Origin: JAFALK01 sp036500605
GTDB taxonomy: Bacteria > Pseudomonadota > Gammaproteobacteria > Burkholderiales > Burkholderiaceae_C
Reading direction: 5' to 3'
Assembly (NCBI GenBank): GCA_036500605.1
Contig: DASYBU010000039.1
Span: forward strand, 12,885 to 76,884
Length of the DNA stretch: 64,000 nucleotides
Below are positions 16,321 to 25,480 of this stretch, one piece after another (the first letter of the stretch is position 1; each line of letters starts with the position of its first letter). Below the pieces are notes generated by a model, which saw only the letters and a program-made list of their open reading frames with translations, was not told the origin of the DNA and searched no databases. The position numbers and the translations under genes are program-made.

Positions 16321-17361
16321 TCAATCTTCCTTGTTGCTCACCCCGGCCTGCGCGAAGCTCGCCATCTCGCGCAGGATGCGGCAAGCCGATTCGAGCAGCG
16401 GCCAGGCCAGCGCTGCGCCCGAGCCTTCGCCGAGGCGCAGGTTCAGGTCCAGCAGCGGCTGCGCGTGCAGCGCTTCGAGCATGAGGCGGTGGCCGGTCTC
16501 CTGCGAGCGATGGGCGAACACACAGCGTTGCAGCACCGCGGGCTGCAACTGCGCGGCAACGAGCACCGCGCTGCTGGCGATGAAGCCGTCCACCACGATC
16601 ACGCGGCGTTCCAGCGCGGCTTGCAGCACCGCGCCGGTCATCATCGCGATCTCGAAGCCGCCGAAAGCGGCCAAGGCATCGAGCGGATCCTTCACCTGCG
16701 CATGCCGCGCAAGCACCTGGCCCAGAACGTCGGTCTTGTGGCGCAGCTGCGCATCGTCGAGGCCCGTGCCACGGCCCACGCAAGCTTCGACCGGATGGCC
16801 CACCAAGCGAGCCAGCAGCAGCGTGGCCGCCGAGGTGTTGCCGATGCCCATCTCGCCGAGCAACACGGCATTGCCCGGCCGCTCGCGCAGCAGTTCGCGG
16901 CCGCGTTTGATCGCTTCCGCGCATTGCTCGGCGCTCATCGCCGGGCCGCTTAACGCATCGGCCGTGCCGCGCGCGATCTTGGCGAGGGCCAGGCCCGCGC
17001 GCGGCGCAAAGTCGTGGCGCACGCCGGCATCAACGACGGTCAACGCGAGACCATGCTGGCGCGCGAGCACGCTGACCGCTGCGCCGCCGGCGAGGAAGTT
17101 CTCGACCATCTGCCAGGTCACGTCCGAGGGAAACGCCGACACGCCACGCGCGGCCAGGCCATGATCGCCGGCGAACACCATCATCTGCGGCGCTTCGAGC
17201 GCGGGCGTCTCGCTGCCGAGGATCAGGCCCAGGCGCAGCATCAGCGCTTCCAGCTGGCCGAGTGAACCGAGCGGCTTGGTTTTTTGATCGATGCGCTGGC
17301 GCAGCGCTTGCGCGAGCTCGGGTTGGTTGATGGATTCGATCTGCGGGATCAGGTCAGTCAT
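16321..17361 (-). CDS. cobT: Nicotinate-nucleotide-dimethylbenzimidazole phosphoribosyltransferase
   Basis: The protein has about 346 residues, the normal length. Near the N-terminus it shows KTKPLGSLGQLE, then VFAGDHGLAARGVSAFP (about 70-86), GEMGIGNTSAA (about 168-178) and GFEIAMMTGA near 235, all typical of CobT. It converts dimethylbenzimidazole and nicotinate mononucleotide to alpha-ribazole phosphate. I chose the ATG at 17361 over an in-frame GTG/ATG further upstream at 17403 because family homologues begin close to this point and the longer form would overlap cobQ. No strong ribosome-binding site is visible. BluB, encoded in the same operon, would supply its base. Confidence 0.94.
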   Translation of the reverse strand: MTDLIPQIESINQPELAQALRQRIDQKTKPLGSLGQLEALMLRLGLILGSETPALEAPQMMVFAGDHGLAARGVSAFPSDVTWQMVENFLAGGAAVSVLARQHGLALTVVDAGVRHDFAPRAGLALAKIARGTADALSGPAMSAEQCAEAIKRGRELLRERPGNAVLLGEMGIGNTSAATLLLARLVGHPVEACVGRGTGLDDAQLRHKTDVLGQVLARHAQVKDPLDALAAFGGFEIAMMTGAVLQAALERRVIVVDGFIASSAVLVAAQLQPAVLQRCVFAHRSQETGHRLMLEALHAQPLLDLNLRLGEGSGAALAWPLLESACRILREMASFAQAGVSNKED

Positions 17362-17399
17362 GGTGATTTGGAAGTTAGGAATTGCGCGGCGGGGCGCGC

Positions 17400-18872
17400 T
17401 CAAGCAGGCTCAAGCAGGCTCATCAGCACGCCCGGCGCCACATGGAGGTCAAGGAAATCAGCGAGCCCATCGAACACGCTGTCGAGCGCGGGAACGGTGT
17501 TGCCGAACAGCGCGCGCAGCACCTCGGTCTGCTCGAACAGGCCGTGCACATAACAGCCCAGCACAGCGCCTTGCTGCCAGCCGATCGGCGCGCCGTGTTC
17601 ATCCCACATCACCTCCTTCGCGAGAGCCAGGTCGGGATGCTGGGCGGTGCGGCCGTGGTGGATTTCATAGCCCTGCGTTTGCAGGCCGGCGAGTGCGGAC
17701 CAAGGCGCGTCGAGTTTCGGGGCGAGACTGACCTTCGTCGGGCTCAGCAGCTTGTCGCGCTCGAACAGCGTGGACAGCGGCAGCAGGCCCAGGCCCGGCC
17801 CGTTGCCATCGATCTGGTGCGGGTCGACAAGGCTTTCGCCCAGCATCTGCAAGCCGCCGCAAATGCCCAGCACGGGGCGGCCCGCCTGCGCGTGGCGCGA
17901 GATGGCCTGGTCGAGTTTCTGCGCGCGCAGCCAGGCCAGATCGGCAGCGACGGCCTTGGAGCCGGGCAGAATGATCCAGTCGGCGCCATCGAGTTCGCGG
18001 GGCGTGCGCGCCCAGGTCACGCGCACCTGCGGCAGCGCGCGCAGCGGCTGGAATTCATCGAGGTTCGACAGGCGCGGATAGGCCACGATCGCGATGCGCA
18101 AGGTGTCGGCATCGGCGAGGCCGGTCGGCGCATCGTCGAACACGCCGTCTTCTTCGGGCAGCCCGTGGCCACGCCACATCGGCAGCACGGCGAGCGTGGG
18201 CACGCCGGTCAGGGCCTGCAATTGCTCGGGGCCCGGCGAGAGTAACGCCGCATCGCCACGGAAGCGGTTCAGCACGAAGCCGCGGATCAGGGCACGCTCG
18301 TTTTCGGGCAGCAACTGATGCGTGCCGTAGAGATGCGCGAAGGCGCCGCCACGGTCGATATCGGTGACCAGCAGGCAGGCGGCATCGGCTTCGAGCGCCG
18401 TGCGCATGTTCACGTAGTCGCTGCTGTGCAGATTGATCTCGGCCGGCGAACCCGCGCCTTCGATCACGACTACGTCGTTCTCGTCCATCAGCGCGTGCAG
18501 AGCCGGCCGGGCTCGCTGCCACAGGTGTTCGCTGCGTTCGCGCCAGGGCAGCTGGGTCAGCGCCTTATCCACATCGCCGAGCACGACGACCTGCGAGGCG
18601 GTGTCCTTCTCGGGCTTGAGCAGCACCGGGTTCATGCGGACCTCGGGCGTGCGGCGCGCGGCGAGCGCCTGGAAGTATTGGGCCGAGCCGATCTCGCCGA
18701 GGCGGCCGTCCAGGCCCGGCACGACACGCGCGTTGTTGCTCATGTTCTGCGCCTTGAAGGGCGCCACCTTGAGCCCTTGGCGCTCGTACCAGCGGCACAG
18801 CGCCGTGGCGAGCCAGCTCTTGCCCGCACCGCTGGTCGTGCCCAGCACCATCACGGCTTTCGCACGACTCAT
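17400..18872 (-). CDS. cobQ: Cobyric acid synthase
   Basis: The 490-residue protein has an N-terminal dethiobiotin-synthetase-like ATPase domain with GTTSGAGKSWLATAL (about residues 10-24) and APFKAQNMSNNA. A C-terminal class I glutamine amidotransferase-like domain follows, with the nucleophile Cys in LGICGGLQMLGE near 330. It amidates four carboxylates of adenosyl-cobyrinic acid a,c-diamide to give cobyric acid. The true start is the ATG at 18872; the frame runs open further upstream but into non-homologous sequence. The ATG overlaps the preceding aminotransferase gene's stop. Confidence 0.95.
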   Translation of the reverse strand: MSRAKAVMVLGTTSGAGKSWLATALCRWYERQGLKVAPFKAQNMSNNARVVPGLDGRLGEIGSAQYFQALAARRTPEVRMNPVLLKPEKDTASQVVVLGDVDKALTQLPWRERSEHLWQRARPALHALMDENDVVVIEGAGSPAEINLHSSDYVNMRTALEADAACLLVTDIDRGGAFAHLYGTHQLLPENERALIRGFVLNRFRGDAALLSPGPEQLQALTGVPTLAVLPMWRGHGLPEEDGVFDDAPTGLADADTLRIAIVAYPRLSNLDEFQPLRALPQVRVTWARTPRELDGADWIILPGSKAVAADLAWLRAQKLDQAISRHAQAGRPVLGICGGLQMLGESLVDPHQIDGNGPGLGLLPLSTLFERDKLLSPTKVSLAPKLDAPWSALAGLQTQGYEIHHGRTAQHPDLALAKEVMWDEHGAPIGWQQGAVLGCYVHGLFEQTEVLRALFGNTVPALDSVFDGLADFLDLHVAPGVLMSLLEPA

Positions 18873-19894
18873 GGCTTGACTCCTTTCTTCAATGCATGGA
18901 CGAGCGCCTCGACGACCGGCGCCGGCTGCGCGGCCACACGGACCCAGCCGGGCAGACCGAAGCTCGTCGCGTCGCGCAGCTTGATGCCTTGCTCGCGGAG
19001 TGCGGCGAGCATTCGCGGCATGACGACACCCTCGGGCGGCCGCGTCAGCCAGAATGGCGTGAGGCTGTCCTGCTGTTGCCAGCCGAGGCCGTGCAGCGCA
19101 TCGCGCATCGCGCTGCGATCCCCGCGCAGCAGCTCGCGGCAATGCGCGAGGTACGAGAGCGTCGCCGGGTCATGCCAATGCATCAGCAAGGCCACGCCTT
19201 CAGCGGACAAGACCCAGCTCGGGGCCAGCTGCGAGACGTTGGCCGCGATGCCCGGAGGGCTCGATACCGCAGGCGCGATCAGGTAAGCGGCCCGCACGCC
19301 GGTCAGTCCAAGTGCCTTGTTAGGGCAGTGAAGGCGCCATGCCTCGTTCGGTGCGCACCCACGCCCGTCAAGCCGCAAGGGCTCGTAGGCCTGGTCGACA
19401 ACGAGCAGGCTGTCCGCGTGTTCACACGCTTGCGAGATCGCCAGCCAATCGGTCTCGTCAAACGCGGCGCCCGTCGGATTGCAGGGATCGCAAGCCCAAA
19501 CGAGCGATGGCCTCTCAAGCCGCAGTTGCTGAGCCGTTTCGTAGCCGCAGACCTTCAAGCCAAGTGCGAGCGCCGCTGCCGCGTAGTCGCCAAACCCCGG
19601 CCGCGGCACCCACACTTGCGAAAGCCCTTGCAGCCGGGCCGCCAGCGTCAAACGCCGGATCGCCTCCGCCCCACCCGAGGCCGGCATGATCTGCGCCGGC
19701 GAGACCTCGTGATGCGCCGCTAACTGCTCGCGCAAGCGCAAATAGCCAGGATCGGGATAACGCTGCCGATCGGCGGACATGACAGCCTTGAACAGCTCCG
19801 GCGGCGGCCCGTAGGGGTTCGCATTGGTCGAGAAATCAAAACGGATCTCCGGGCCGCTGTCGGGGCCGCCATGCGGGGCTTGCGTTGTCATCAT
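18869..19894 (-). CDS. cobC2: L-threonine-O-3-phosphate decarboxylase-like PLP enzyme
   Basis: The protein is a fold-type I aminotransferase-like enzyme. Landmarks are DFSTNANPYGPP near the N-terminus, YPDPGYLRLREQLA, SGGAEAIRRL, DPCNPTGAAF near residue 155 and the presumed PLP lysine in CPNKALGLTG near 210. In cobalamin operons this family (CobD in Salmonella naming, CobC in Pseudomonas naming) makes aminopropanol phosphate from threonine phosphate for attachment to cobyric acid. It overlaps cbiB upstream and cobQ downstream by four bases each. The gene symbol here is only to distinguish it from the phosphatase; the two naming systems clash. Confidence 0.87.
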   Translation of the reverse strand: MMTTQAPHGGPDSGPEIRFDFSTNANPYGPPPELFKAVMSADRQRYPDPGYLRLREQLAAHHEVSPAQIMPASGGAEAIRRLTLAARLQGLSQVWVPRPGFGDYAAAALALGLKVCGYETAQQLRLERPSLVWACDPCNPTGAAFDETDWLAISQACEHADSLLVVDQAYEPLRLDGRGCAPNEAWRLHCPNKALGLTGVRAAYLIAPAVSSPPGIAANVSQLAPSWVLSAEGVALLMHWHDPATLSYLAHCRELLRGDRSAMRDALHGLGWQQQDSLTPFWLTRPPEGVVMPRMLAALREQGIKLRDATSFGLPGWVRVAAQPAPVVEALVHALKKGVKP

Positions 19895-20859
19895 CGATGC
19901 CACCTCAGCAGGAAGGCGCCCAGCATCAGCAGGGGCACGACGCGCCACAGCGCCTGGCGTGCCAGATCCTGCGCGCGGATGAGCGCCGTGGCGTCCGGCG
20001 CCGCGCCTTCGGCATTGAGCCGGTAGACGCCGGGCTTGCCCAGCCGCGCACCGAGACGCAGCGCGACAGCCGCCATCGGCCAGCCGCTGTTCGGCGATGG
20101 CGTCAGCGCGGCTTCCTGCCTCAACTGTCGCCACTGCTTCGGCTGCCAGCCCAGCAGCGCGGCACCCGTCAGGCGTGCCGGCAGCCACGACAGCAGATCA
20201 TCGGCCCGCGCCGCGACCTTGCCCGCCCACTCCCAGCGGCCGCGATAGCCCCACATCGCATCGGCCGTGTTGGCAAAGCGGTAGAGCGCGGCGCCGGGCA
20301 GGCCGGCGATCATGAACCAGAACAGCGGGGCGACGACCGAGTCGTTGAGGTTCTCGGCCAGCGTTTCGATCGCGGCTTCGCGGATCGCGCTGGCGTCGAG
20401 TGCGGAGGTGTCGCGGCTCACCAGCCGCGAGAGGCGAAAGCGCGCGGCGTCGAGCGATTCGGCCAGCGCCGCTTCCACGGCCGCGGCTTCATCACGCAAC
20501 ATGCGCCACGCGAACATGGGCTTCAGGAAGAGGCCGCACAACAAGGCGGTGCAGAGCAGTTGCGGTAGCGATTGCCACGGCTTCAGCCCGGTGATCAAGC
20601 CCTCCTCCACCGCGATGGCCAGAGCGACGCACAAGACGGCGCCAAGCGCCCACGCCAACGCGCCACCGATCAACGCGAGTGACGGCGCCACGCGCAAAAG
20701 CCACGCAGACCACAGCGACAGATAGCGACCCATCGCGACCACGGGGTGCGCCCAGGTCGGCGGCTCGCCAAAAGCCAGGTCGAGCAGCAGGGCCACCAGC
20801 ATCGCCAAGGGCAGCAAGGCCGCCATCAGCGCCAGGGGTTGCGAGAAGAGCGCTTGCAT
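19891..20859 (-). CDS. cbiB: Adenosylcobinamide-phosphate synthase (CbiB/CobD)
   Basis: The polytopic membrane protein of about 322 residues shows the family landmarks DLAFGEPPTWAHPVVAMGR near residues 27-45, SRDTSALDASAIREAAIETLAENLNDS in two adjoining blocks near 160-185, and FRFANTADAMWGYRG-like sequence near 205-220. It condenses adenosyl-cobyric acid with aminopropanol (phosphate). I chose ATG 20859, two bases after the bluB stop; an in-frame start at 20889 would overlap bluB and adds no conserved residues. Confidence 0.94.
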   Translation of the reverse strand: MQALFSQPLALMAALLPLAMLVALLLDLAFGEPPTWAHPVVAMGRYLSLWSAWLLRVAPSLALIGGALAWALGAVLCVALAIAVEEGLITGLKPWQSLPQLLCTALLCGLFLKPMFAWRMLRDEAAAVEAALAESLDAARFRLSRLVSRDTSALDASAIREAAIETLAENLNDSVVAPLFWFMIAGLPGAALYRFANTADAMWGYRGRWEWAGKVAARADDLLSWLPARLTGAALLGWQPKQWRQLRQEAALTPSPNSGWPMAAVALRLGARLGKPGVYRLNAEGAAPDATALIRAQDLARQALWRVVPLLMLGAFLLRWHR

Positions 20860-20861
20860 GA

Positions 20862-21524
20862 TCAATCGGGCCACCGGTCGTCGGACCACAGCGGCGCATC
20901 AGGATCGGTGTTGAGGCGACCGAGGCGCCAGCCCTGCTCTTCCAGCATGCGCTGCTCGTAGAACCGATCGACCGGGCCCAGGCACAGCAAGCCGATGGGC
21001 ATCGCGCCCTTGGGCAGGCCCAGTAGCGCAGCGAGGGCGACCGGATCGAACATCGACACCCAGCCCAGCCCCAGGTTCTCGGCACGCGCGGCCAGCCAGA
21101 GGTTCTGCACCGCGCAGGCGGCCGAGCACAGCGCCATCTCGCGCGGCATGCTGCGCCGGCCGAATACGGTGCCGTCGTCGGGCGACAAGGCCACGACCAG
21201 CAGCTCGGCGCATTCACGCAGGCCTTCGACCTTGAGGCTCAGGAACTCGGCCGCGCGCTCGCCCAGCGCTGCGGCCGTGGCGTCACGTTCCTGTTCAACC
21301 AGCTTCAGTGCCTGCCGCCGAAGCTCGGAGTTACGCAAGCGGATGAAGCGCCAGGGCTCCATCAGACCGACCGATGGCGCCTGATGCGCGGCCAGCAGCA
21401 GGCGTTTGAGCACCTCGTCCTCGACCTGTCCGCCCGGCTGAAAATGCCGCGTGTCACGGCGCAGCGCGATCAGGCGATACAGCAGCTCGCGCTCCTCGGC
21501 ACTGAATTGGTGTTGCGCGTTCAT
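20862..21524 (-). CDS. bluB: 5,6-dimethylbenzimidazole synthase
   Basis: The 220-residue nitroreductase-fold protein carries LIALRRDTRHFQPG, APSVGLMEPWRFI near residues 49-61, a conserved SPDDGTVFGR segment and ENLGLGWVSMFDP. These match BluB, which cannibalises reduced FMN with O2 to form dimethylbenzimidazole, the lower ligand of cobalamin. This implies aerobic ligand synthesis. The gene sits between btuD and cbiB and would feed CobT. The ATG at 21524 was chosen because the family begins with a short helix as here; the frame is open further upstream. Confidence 0.95.
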   Translation of the reverse strand: MNAQHQFSAEERELLYRLIALRRDTRHFQPGGQVEDEVLKRLLLAAHQAPSVGLMEPWRFIRLRNSELRRQALKLVEQERDATAAALGERAAEFLSLKVEGLRECAELLVVALSPDDGTVFGRRSMPREMALCSAACAVQNLWLAARAENLGLGWVSMFDPVALAALLGLPKGAMPIGLLCLGPVDRFYEQRMLEEQGWRLGRLNTDPDAPLWSDDRWPD

Positions 21525-21576
21525 GAGGAAGCGCGCAGGCCGCAAAGCAAAGCGGGAACGGTCGGCATGGCGCTGC

Positions 21577-22356
21577 TCAGCGAGCCGAGTCGACCGCGAA
21601 CGGCAGGCACAGCCATTGGCCGTGCACCTGGGCCAGATGCAGGCGGTGATCGAAGACCTGCAGCAGCGCTTCGCGCGCGGCCGCATCGTCGCAAGGGCCG
21701 AGGTGCCGGACCCGGCCCGACTGCATCACCAGCAACTGATCGGCCAGGAGCGCGACGTTGAGTTCGTGCAGCACGCTGACCACCGTCTTGCCGGCGGCGA
21801 CGAGCGAGCGGACGATCTCGATCCAGTCGGCCTGGTGCGGCGGGTCGAGGTGGGCCAGCGGCTCGTCCATCATCAGCACCGGCGCCTGCACGGCCAGCGC
21901 ACGCGCCAGCAGCACACGTTGACGTTCACCGCCCGAGAGTGTGGCCAGCCGGCGTTCGCGCCAATCCCAGCTCTGGGTCTGCTGCATGGCTTCCTGCACC
22001 GCCGCATGGTCGGCGGCGCTCGGTGCGGCCAGCCAGGCTTGGTGCGGCAGGCGGCCGAGCATGACGACATCGGCGGCGCAAAGATCATCGGCGCCGGTCT
22101 CGCCCTGCCCCAGCCACGCGAGATGGCGAGCGCGCTCCTTGGCGGGCCAGTCGGCGAGCGGGCGACCCAGAAGGCTAACCTCACCGCTCGACGGCACGAG
22201 CCGCGTCAAGGCGCGCAGCAGCGTGGACTTGCCCGCGCCATTGGGGCCGACGATGGCGGTCCATTGGGCCGTGGGCAGCGCCAAGGTGATGTCGTGCAGG
22301 ATCTCGTGGCCTTGCAGGCTCACATGGAGCCCACTGCATTGCACGGCGCTGGTCAT
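21577..22356 (-). CDS. btuD: Cobalamin/corrinoid ABC transporter ATP-binding protein
   Basis: The 259-residue FecE/BtuD-type ATPase has Walker A GPNGAGKST near residue 36, the Q-loop, the ABC signature LSGGERQRV near 140 and Walker B VLMMDEPLAHLDP near 160. It powers corrinoid import through BtuC. Its start overlaps the btuC stop by four bases. A 52-base gap separates it from bluB, the largest gap within the upstream part of the operon. FecCD-type systems for iron siderophores look similar; the operon and riboswitch favour cobalamin. Confidence 0.9.
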   Translation of the reverse strand: MTSAVQCSGLHVSLQGHEILHDITLALPTAQWTAIVGPNGAGKSTLLRALTRLVPSSGEVSLLGRPLADWPAKERARHLAWLGQGETGADDLCAADVVMLGRLPHQAWLAAPSAADHAAVQEAMQQTQSWDWRERRLATLSGGERQRVLLARALAVQAPVLMMDEPLAHLDPPHQADWIEIVRSLVAAGKTVVSVLHELNVALLADQLLVMQSGRVRHLGPCDDAAAREALLQVFDHRLHLAQVHGQWLCLPFAVDSAR

Positions 22357-23345
22357 GAAGTCGCCCTCGCCCGCCGGCCATGCATCAGCACGAGCAGATA
22401 GACGCCGCCGAGGATCGCCGTCACGATGCCGACCGGCAGTTCCTGCGGCGCGAACATCCAGCGCGCCACGATGTCGGCGGCCAGCAGCAGCGCGCCGCCC
22501 GTGCAGGCCGAAAGCAGCAGCAAACGGCCATGCGTGGTCGGGCAGAGATTGCGCACCAGATGCGGCGCGACGAGACCGACGAAAGCGACCATGCCGGTCT
22601 GTGCCACGGCGGTGCCGGTGGCCACAGCAAACGCCGCGATCAGCACCGCGCGCGTCAGCCCCAGGCGCACGCCGAGCGACTGCGCGGTGGCCTCACCGAG
22701 CGTCAGGCCATCGAGCGCGCGGCTGCCGCCTAACGAAATGGCCAGACTGACCCCGAGCGCGATCGCCATCAGGCCGGTGCTGCTCCAGCCGAGCAGTGCC
22801 GTCGAGCCGAGCATGAAGGACTGCATCTCGCGCACGATGTCGGCCTTCATCAGCATGCTCAGGTTCGTAAGCGCCATCAGCACCACGCCGACCACAACGC
22901 CGGCCAGTAGCAGGCGCAGCGTGTGCTCGGCACCGCGCGCGAGGATCAGCGTCAGCAGCACGCCGATCAGGCAGCCGACGAAGGCCGCACCGGTCAGGCC
23001 CAGATGATGCAGCCAGCCGGCATCGGAGATCGAACTGCCGAGCAAGACGAGCGAGACCGCCACGCCGAGGCCCGCACCGGCTGCGCTGCCGAGCAGATAC
23101 GGGTCGGCCAGCGGGTTGCGGAACAGCCCTTGCGCGACCGCACCGGCCAGGCCCAGCAGCGCGCCGGCCGTCCAGGCGCCGAGCGAGCGCGGCAGGCGGA
23201 TGTCCCAGACGATCTGGCTCGCCAGGCCGTCATCGGCATGCGGCCACGCAAAGCCGGTGCTGCCCACGGCGAGGCCGAGTGCCAGCAAGGCCGCACTGAA
23301 GAGCAGCAGGAAGACCAGCAGCGGGATCGGTTTGTGGATGCTCAA
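22353..23345 (-). CDS. btuC: Cobalamin/corrinoid ABC transporter permease (FecCD family)
   Basis: The 330-residue protein has about nine to ten hydrophobic helices with family segments RLPRSLGAWTAGALLGLAGA near residues 50-70, NPLADPYLLGSAAGAGLG near 76-93, and VGFVGLVAPHLVR-type sequence near 250-265. It forms the translocation channel with BtuD and receives corrinoid from BtuF. The start overlaps btuF by four bases, so btuF, btuC and btuD are translationally coupled. Confidence 0.93.
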   Translation of the reverse strand: MSIHKPIPLLVFLLLFSAALLALGLAVGSTGFAWPHADDGLASQIVWDIRLPRSLGAWTAGALLGLAGAVAQGLFRNPLADPYLLGSAAGAGLGVAVSLVLLGSSISDAGWLHHLGLTGAAFVGCLIGVLLTLILARGAEHTLRLLLAGVVVGVVLMALTNLSMLMKADIVREMQSFMLGSTALLGWSSTGLMAIALGVSLAISLGGSRALDGLTLGEATAQSLGVRLGLTRAVLIAAFAVATGTAVAQTGMVAFVGLVAPHLVRNLCPTTHGRLLLLSACTGGALLLAADIVARWMFAPQELPVGIVTAILGGVYLLVLMHGRRARATS

Positions 23346-24220
23346 TTCTTCTTCTCGCCAGGATGCGCGGTGGCCGTCTCGCGCAGACAGCGCGCCAGGA
23401 TCTGCACGGCCTCCGCCAGGCGCGGGCCGGGCCGCACGAGGATATCGCCGTCGGCGCTGTTGAAGAGGCAGACGCGCTGCTCGCGCAGGGCCTTGATGTT
23501 GCGCCAGCCGGGCCGCACGTTCAGGTCGAGCCCTTCACGCTCGCCCATCATGATCACGTCGGGATTGGCCTGCACGACAAACTCGGGGTTGATCTTGGGA
23601 AAGGGGCCGAGGCTCGGCGGGATCACGTTGCCGGCACCGAGGCGCGTCAACAGCTCGCCCATGAACGAGGACGTGCCGGCCGCATAAGGGCCGGTCGCCA
23701 CCTCGAAGTAGACACGCGTGCCCTTGACCGAAGGCGGCAGGCTTTGCGCGGCCGCGCCGACGCTGGCCTCGATATGGCGCCAGACGCGATCAGCGTCCGG
23801 TACGGCCAGCAGAACGCCGAGCTTGCTCAGCACGCGTTGCACATCGGCGTAGGACTTCGAGTTCATCACGACCACCTTGAGGCCCAGCGCTTGCAGCCGC
23901 TCCGCCACGCGCGAGGACGGCGCCACCAGCACCACATCGGGCTTCAGCGCGGTGATCATCTCGACATTCGTGTCGTCCATCCCGCCGAGCTTGGGCAGCC
24001 GGTCCACCGAGGCGGGATAGTTGGAGTAGCGGTCGACACCGACCAGCCTGGCGCAGGCGCCGAGTTCGCAGACGCTCTCGGTCAACGAAGGCACCATGCT
24101 GACGATGCGCTGCGGCGGGCTGGCCCATTGCGTCACATGGCCCAGGTCGTCTCTGAGTTCGACCGCGTGTGCGTTGGAGATGAGCGTTAGCAGCCCGCAA
24201 AGGAGGAGTAGGAATCTCAT
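23342..24220 (-). CDS. btuF: Periplasmic cobalamin-binding protein
   Basis: The 292-residue protein has a signal peptide ending SNAHA and a type III (helical backbone) solute-binding fold. RIVSMVPSLTESVCELG near residues 39-55 and VGVDRYSNYP match BtuF. It captures corrinoids in the periplasm for BtuCD. I used the ATG at 24220, which overlaps the cobU stop; the frame is open to 24367, but the added residues lack homology and would displace the signal peptide. Confidence 0.93.
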   Translation of the reverse strand: MRFLLLLCGLLTLISNAHAVELRDDLGHVTQWASPPQRIVSMVPSLTESVCELGACARLVGVDRYSNYPASVDRLPKLGGMDDTNVEMITALKPDVVLVAPSSRVAERLQALGLKVVVMNSKSYADVQRVLSKLGVLLAVPDADRVWRHIEASVGAAAQSLPPSVKGTRVYFEVATGPYAAGTSSFMGELLTRLGAGNVIPPSLGPFPKINPEFVVQANPDVIMMGEREGLDLNVRPGWRNIKALREQRVCLFNSADGDILVRPGPRLAEAVQILARCLRETATAHPGEKKN

Positions 24221-24780
24221 GGCTTCGGGGCTTCCACGGCGCGGGTCCAGGGCTGGCCCGCCACCATCAGCGTGAGTTGTGAGCAGCGCGCGGCAACGGC
24301 CTGGTTCAGGCGGCCGAGCTCGTCGACAAAGAAGCGCGCTTCGCGGCTCATCGGCGAAACGCCCCAACCGACTTCATTGGAGACGAACAGCACCGGCGAC
24401 GGCAGCGCGGGCAGCGCCTGCAGCAGCGCTTCGCGCTCGCGCTCCCAGCCGGCCAGATCGGCCAGCTCGTTCATCGGCATCAGCCAGTTGGTGAGCCACA
24501 GCGTCAGGCAGTCGACCAACAGCAGCCGCTCGGGATGGGCGTTAGCGTGCAACGCTTGCGTCAAGGCCGGCGGCGCTTCGACGGTGCCGAAGCCGGCGGG
24601 CCGGTCCTGCTGATGGCGAGCGATGCGCGCGGCCATCTCCTCGTCAAACGCAAGCGCCGTGGCCACGACCGCCACTTGCCGACCCGGCTGCTCGCGCAGG
24701 AAGGCCTGAGCCAGCCGCTCGGCCTGGCGCGACTTGCCGCTGCGCTGGCCGCCGACGATCAGGTGGTGCTGTGCAGGCAT
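24217..24780 (-). CDS. cobU: Adenosylcobinamide kinase / adenosylcobinamide-phosphate guanylyltransferase
   Basis: The 187-residue protein begins with the P-loop motif LIVGGQRSGKSRQAE (GxxxxGKS), then has the CobU family TALAFDEEMAARIARHQQDRP region, the catalytic His lying in that stretch, and FVSNEVGWGVSP near residue 120. It phosphorylates adenosylcobinamide and then transfers GMP, as needed for salvage and for the step before CobS. It overlaps cobO by one base and btuF by four. Confidence 0.95.
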   Translation of the reverse strand: MPAQHHLIVGGQRSGKSRQAERLAQAFLREQPGRQVAVVATALAFDEEMAARIARHQQDRPAGFGTVEAPPALTQALHANAHPERLLLVDCLTLWLTNWLMPMNELADLAGWEREREALLQALPALPSPVLFVSNEVGWGVSPMSREARFFVDELGRLNQAVAARCSQLTLMVAGQPWTRAVEAPKP

Positions 24781-25349
24781 CAGTCTTCGATCCCGCGCTG
24801 AGCGGGAACGCCGGCCTTGAAGTGGTGCTTGATGAGCGTCATCTCGGTGACCGTGTCGGCCAGCTCGATCATCTCGGCCGGCGCGCCGCGGCCGGTCAGC
24901 ACGACGTGGACATGCGGCGGGCGCTCCCGCAAACAGGCCAGCACGGGCTCAAGCGGCACCCAGCCGTAGCGCAGCGGATAGGTGATCTCGTCGAGCACGA
25001 CCATGAAATGCTCGCCGGCGCGGATCGTCGCTTCAGCGCGGGCCCAACCTTCGAGCGCCAGTTGGGCCGAGTGTTCGAGATCGCGGCTCTTCCAGCTGAA
25101 GCCGTCGCCAAGGCCCTCGATCGGCACACCTAACTGCTCAAACAAGCGGTGCTCACCAAAGCGTGCCGAAGGCACTTTCATGAACTGGTAGACCTTGACC
25201 GCCTTGCCGCGGCCATGTGCGCGCAAGGCCAGGCCGAAGGCGGCCGTGCTCTTGCCCTTGCCGTGACCGGTGTGCACGATGACGAGGCCACGGCGCTCGC
25301 CCTGCGGCTTCGGCGTGTCGCGGTCCACGGGTGGGGATTCAATTTCCAT
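24780..25349 (-). CDS. cobO: Corrinoid adenosyltransferase, CobO/BtuR type
   Basis: The 189-residue protein has a P-loop-like HTGHGKGKSTAAFGLALR (about residues 26-43), VLDEITYPLRYGW near 115 and VVLTGRGAPAEMIELAD near 150, matching CobA/CobO/BtuR ATP:corrinoid adenosyltransferases. It adds the upper adenosyl ligand. It is the first gene of the cobalamin operon, following a cobalamin riboswitch by about 130 bases, so the operon should be shut off when adenosylcobalamin is plentiful. Confidence 0.95.
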   Translation of the reverse strand: MEIESPPVDRDTPKPQGERRGLVIVHTGHGKGKSTAAFGLALRAHGRGKAVKVYQFMKVPSARFGEHRLFEQLGVPIEGLGDGFSWKSRDLEHSAQLALEGWARAEATIRAGEHFMVVLDEITYPLRYGWVPLEPVLACLRERPPHVHVVLTGRGAPAEMIELADTVTEMTLIKHHFKAGVPAQRGIED

Positions 25350-25480
25350 CGGGAAACCTTGGCTTCAACAGACTGGCGATGCAGCGTGGGTTCGCTCGCC
25401 AATCCAGGTGTCCTCGCCGTCTTCCCCGACAGCGCTTGAACGTGTGTGCCGCACGCAAAAAGAAAAGCGTGCAGCGCCTT

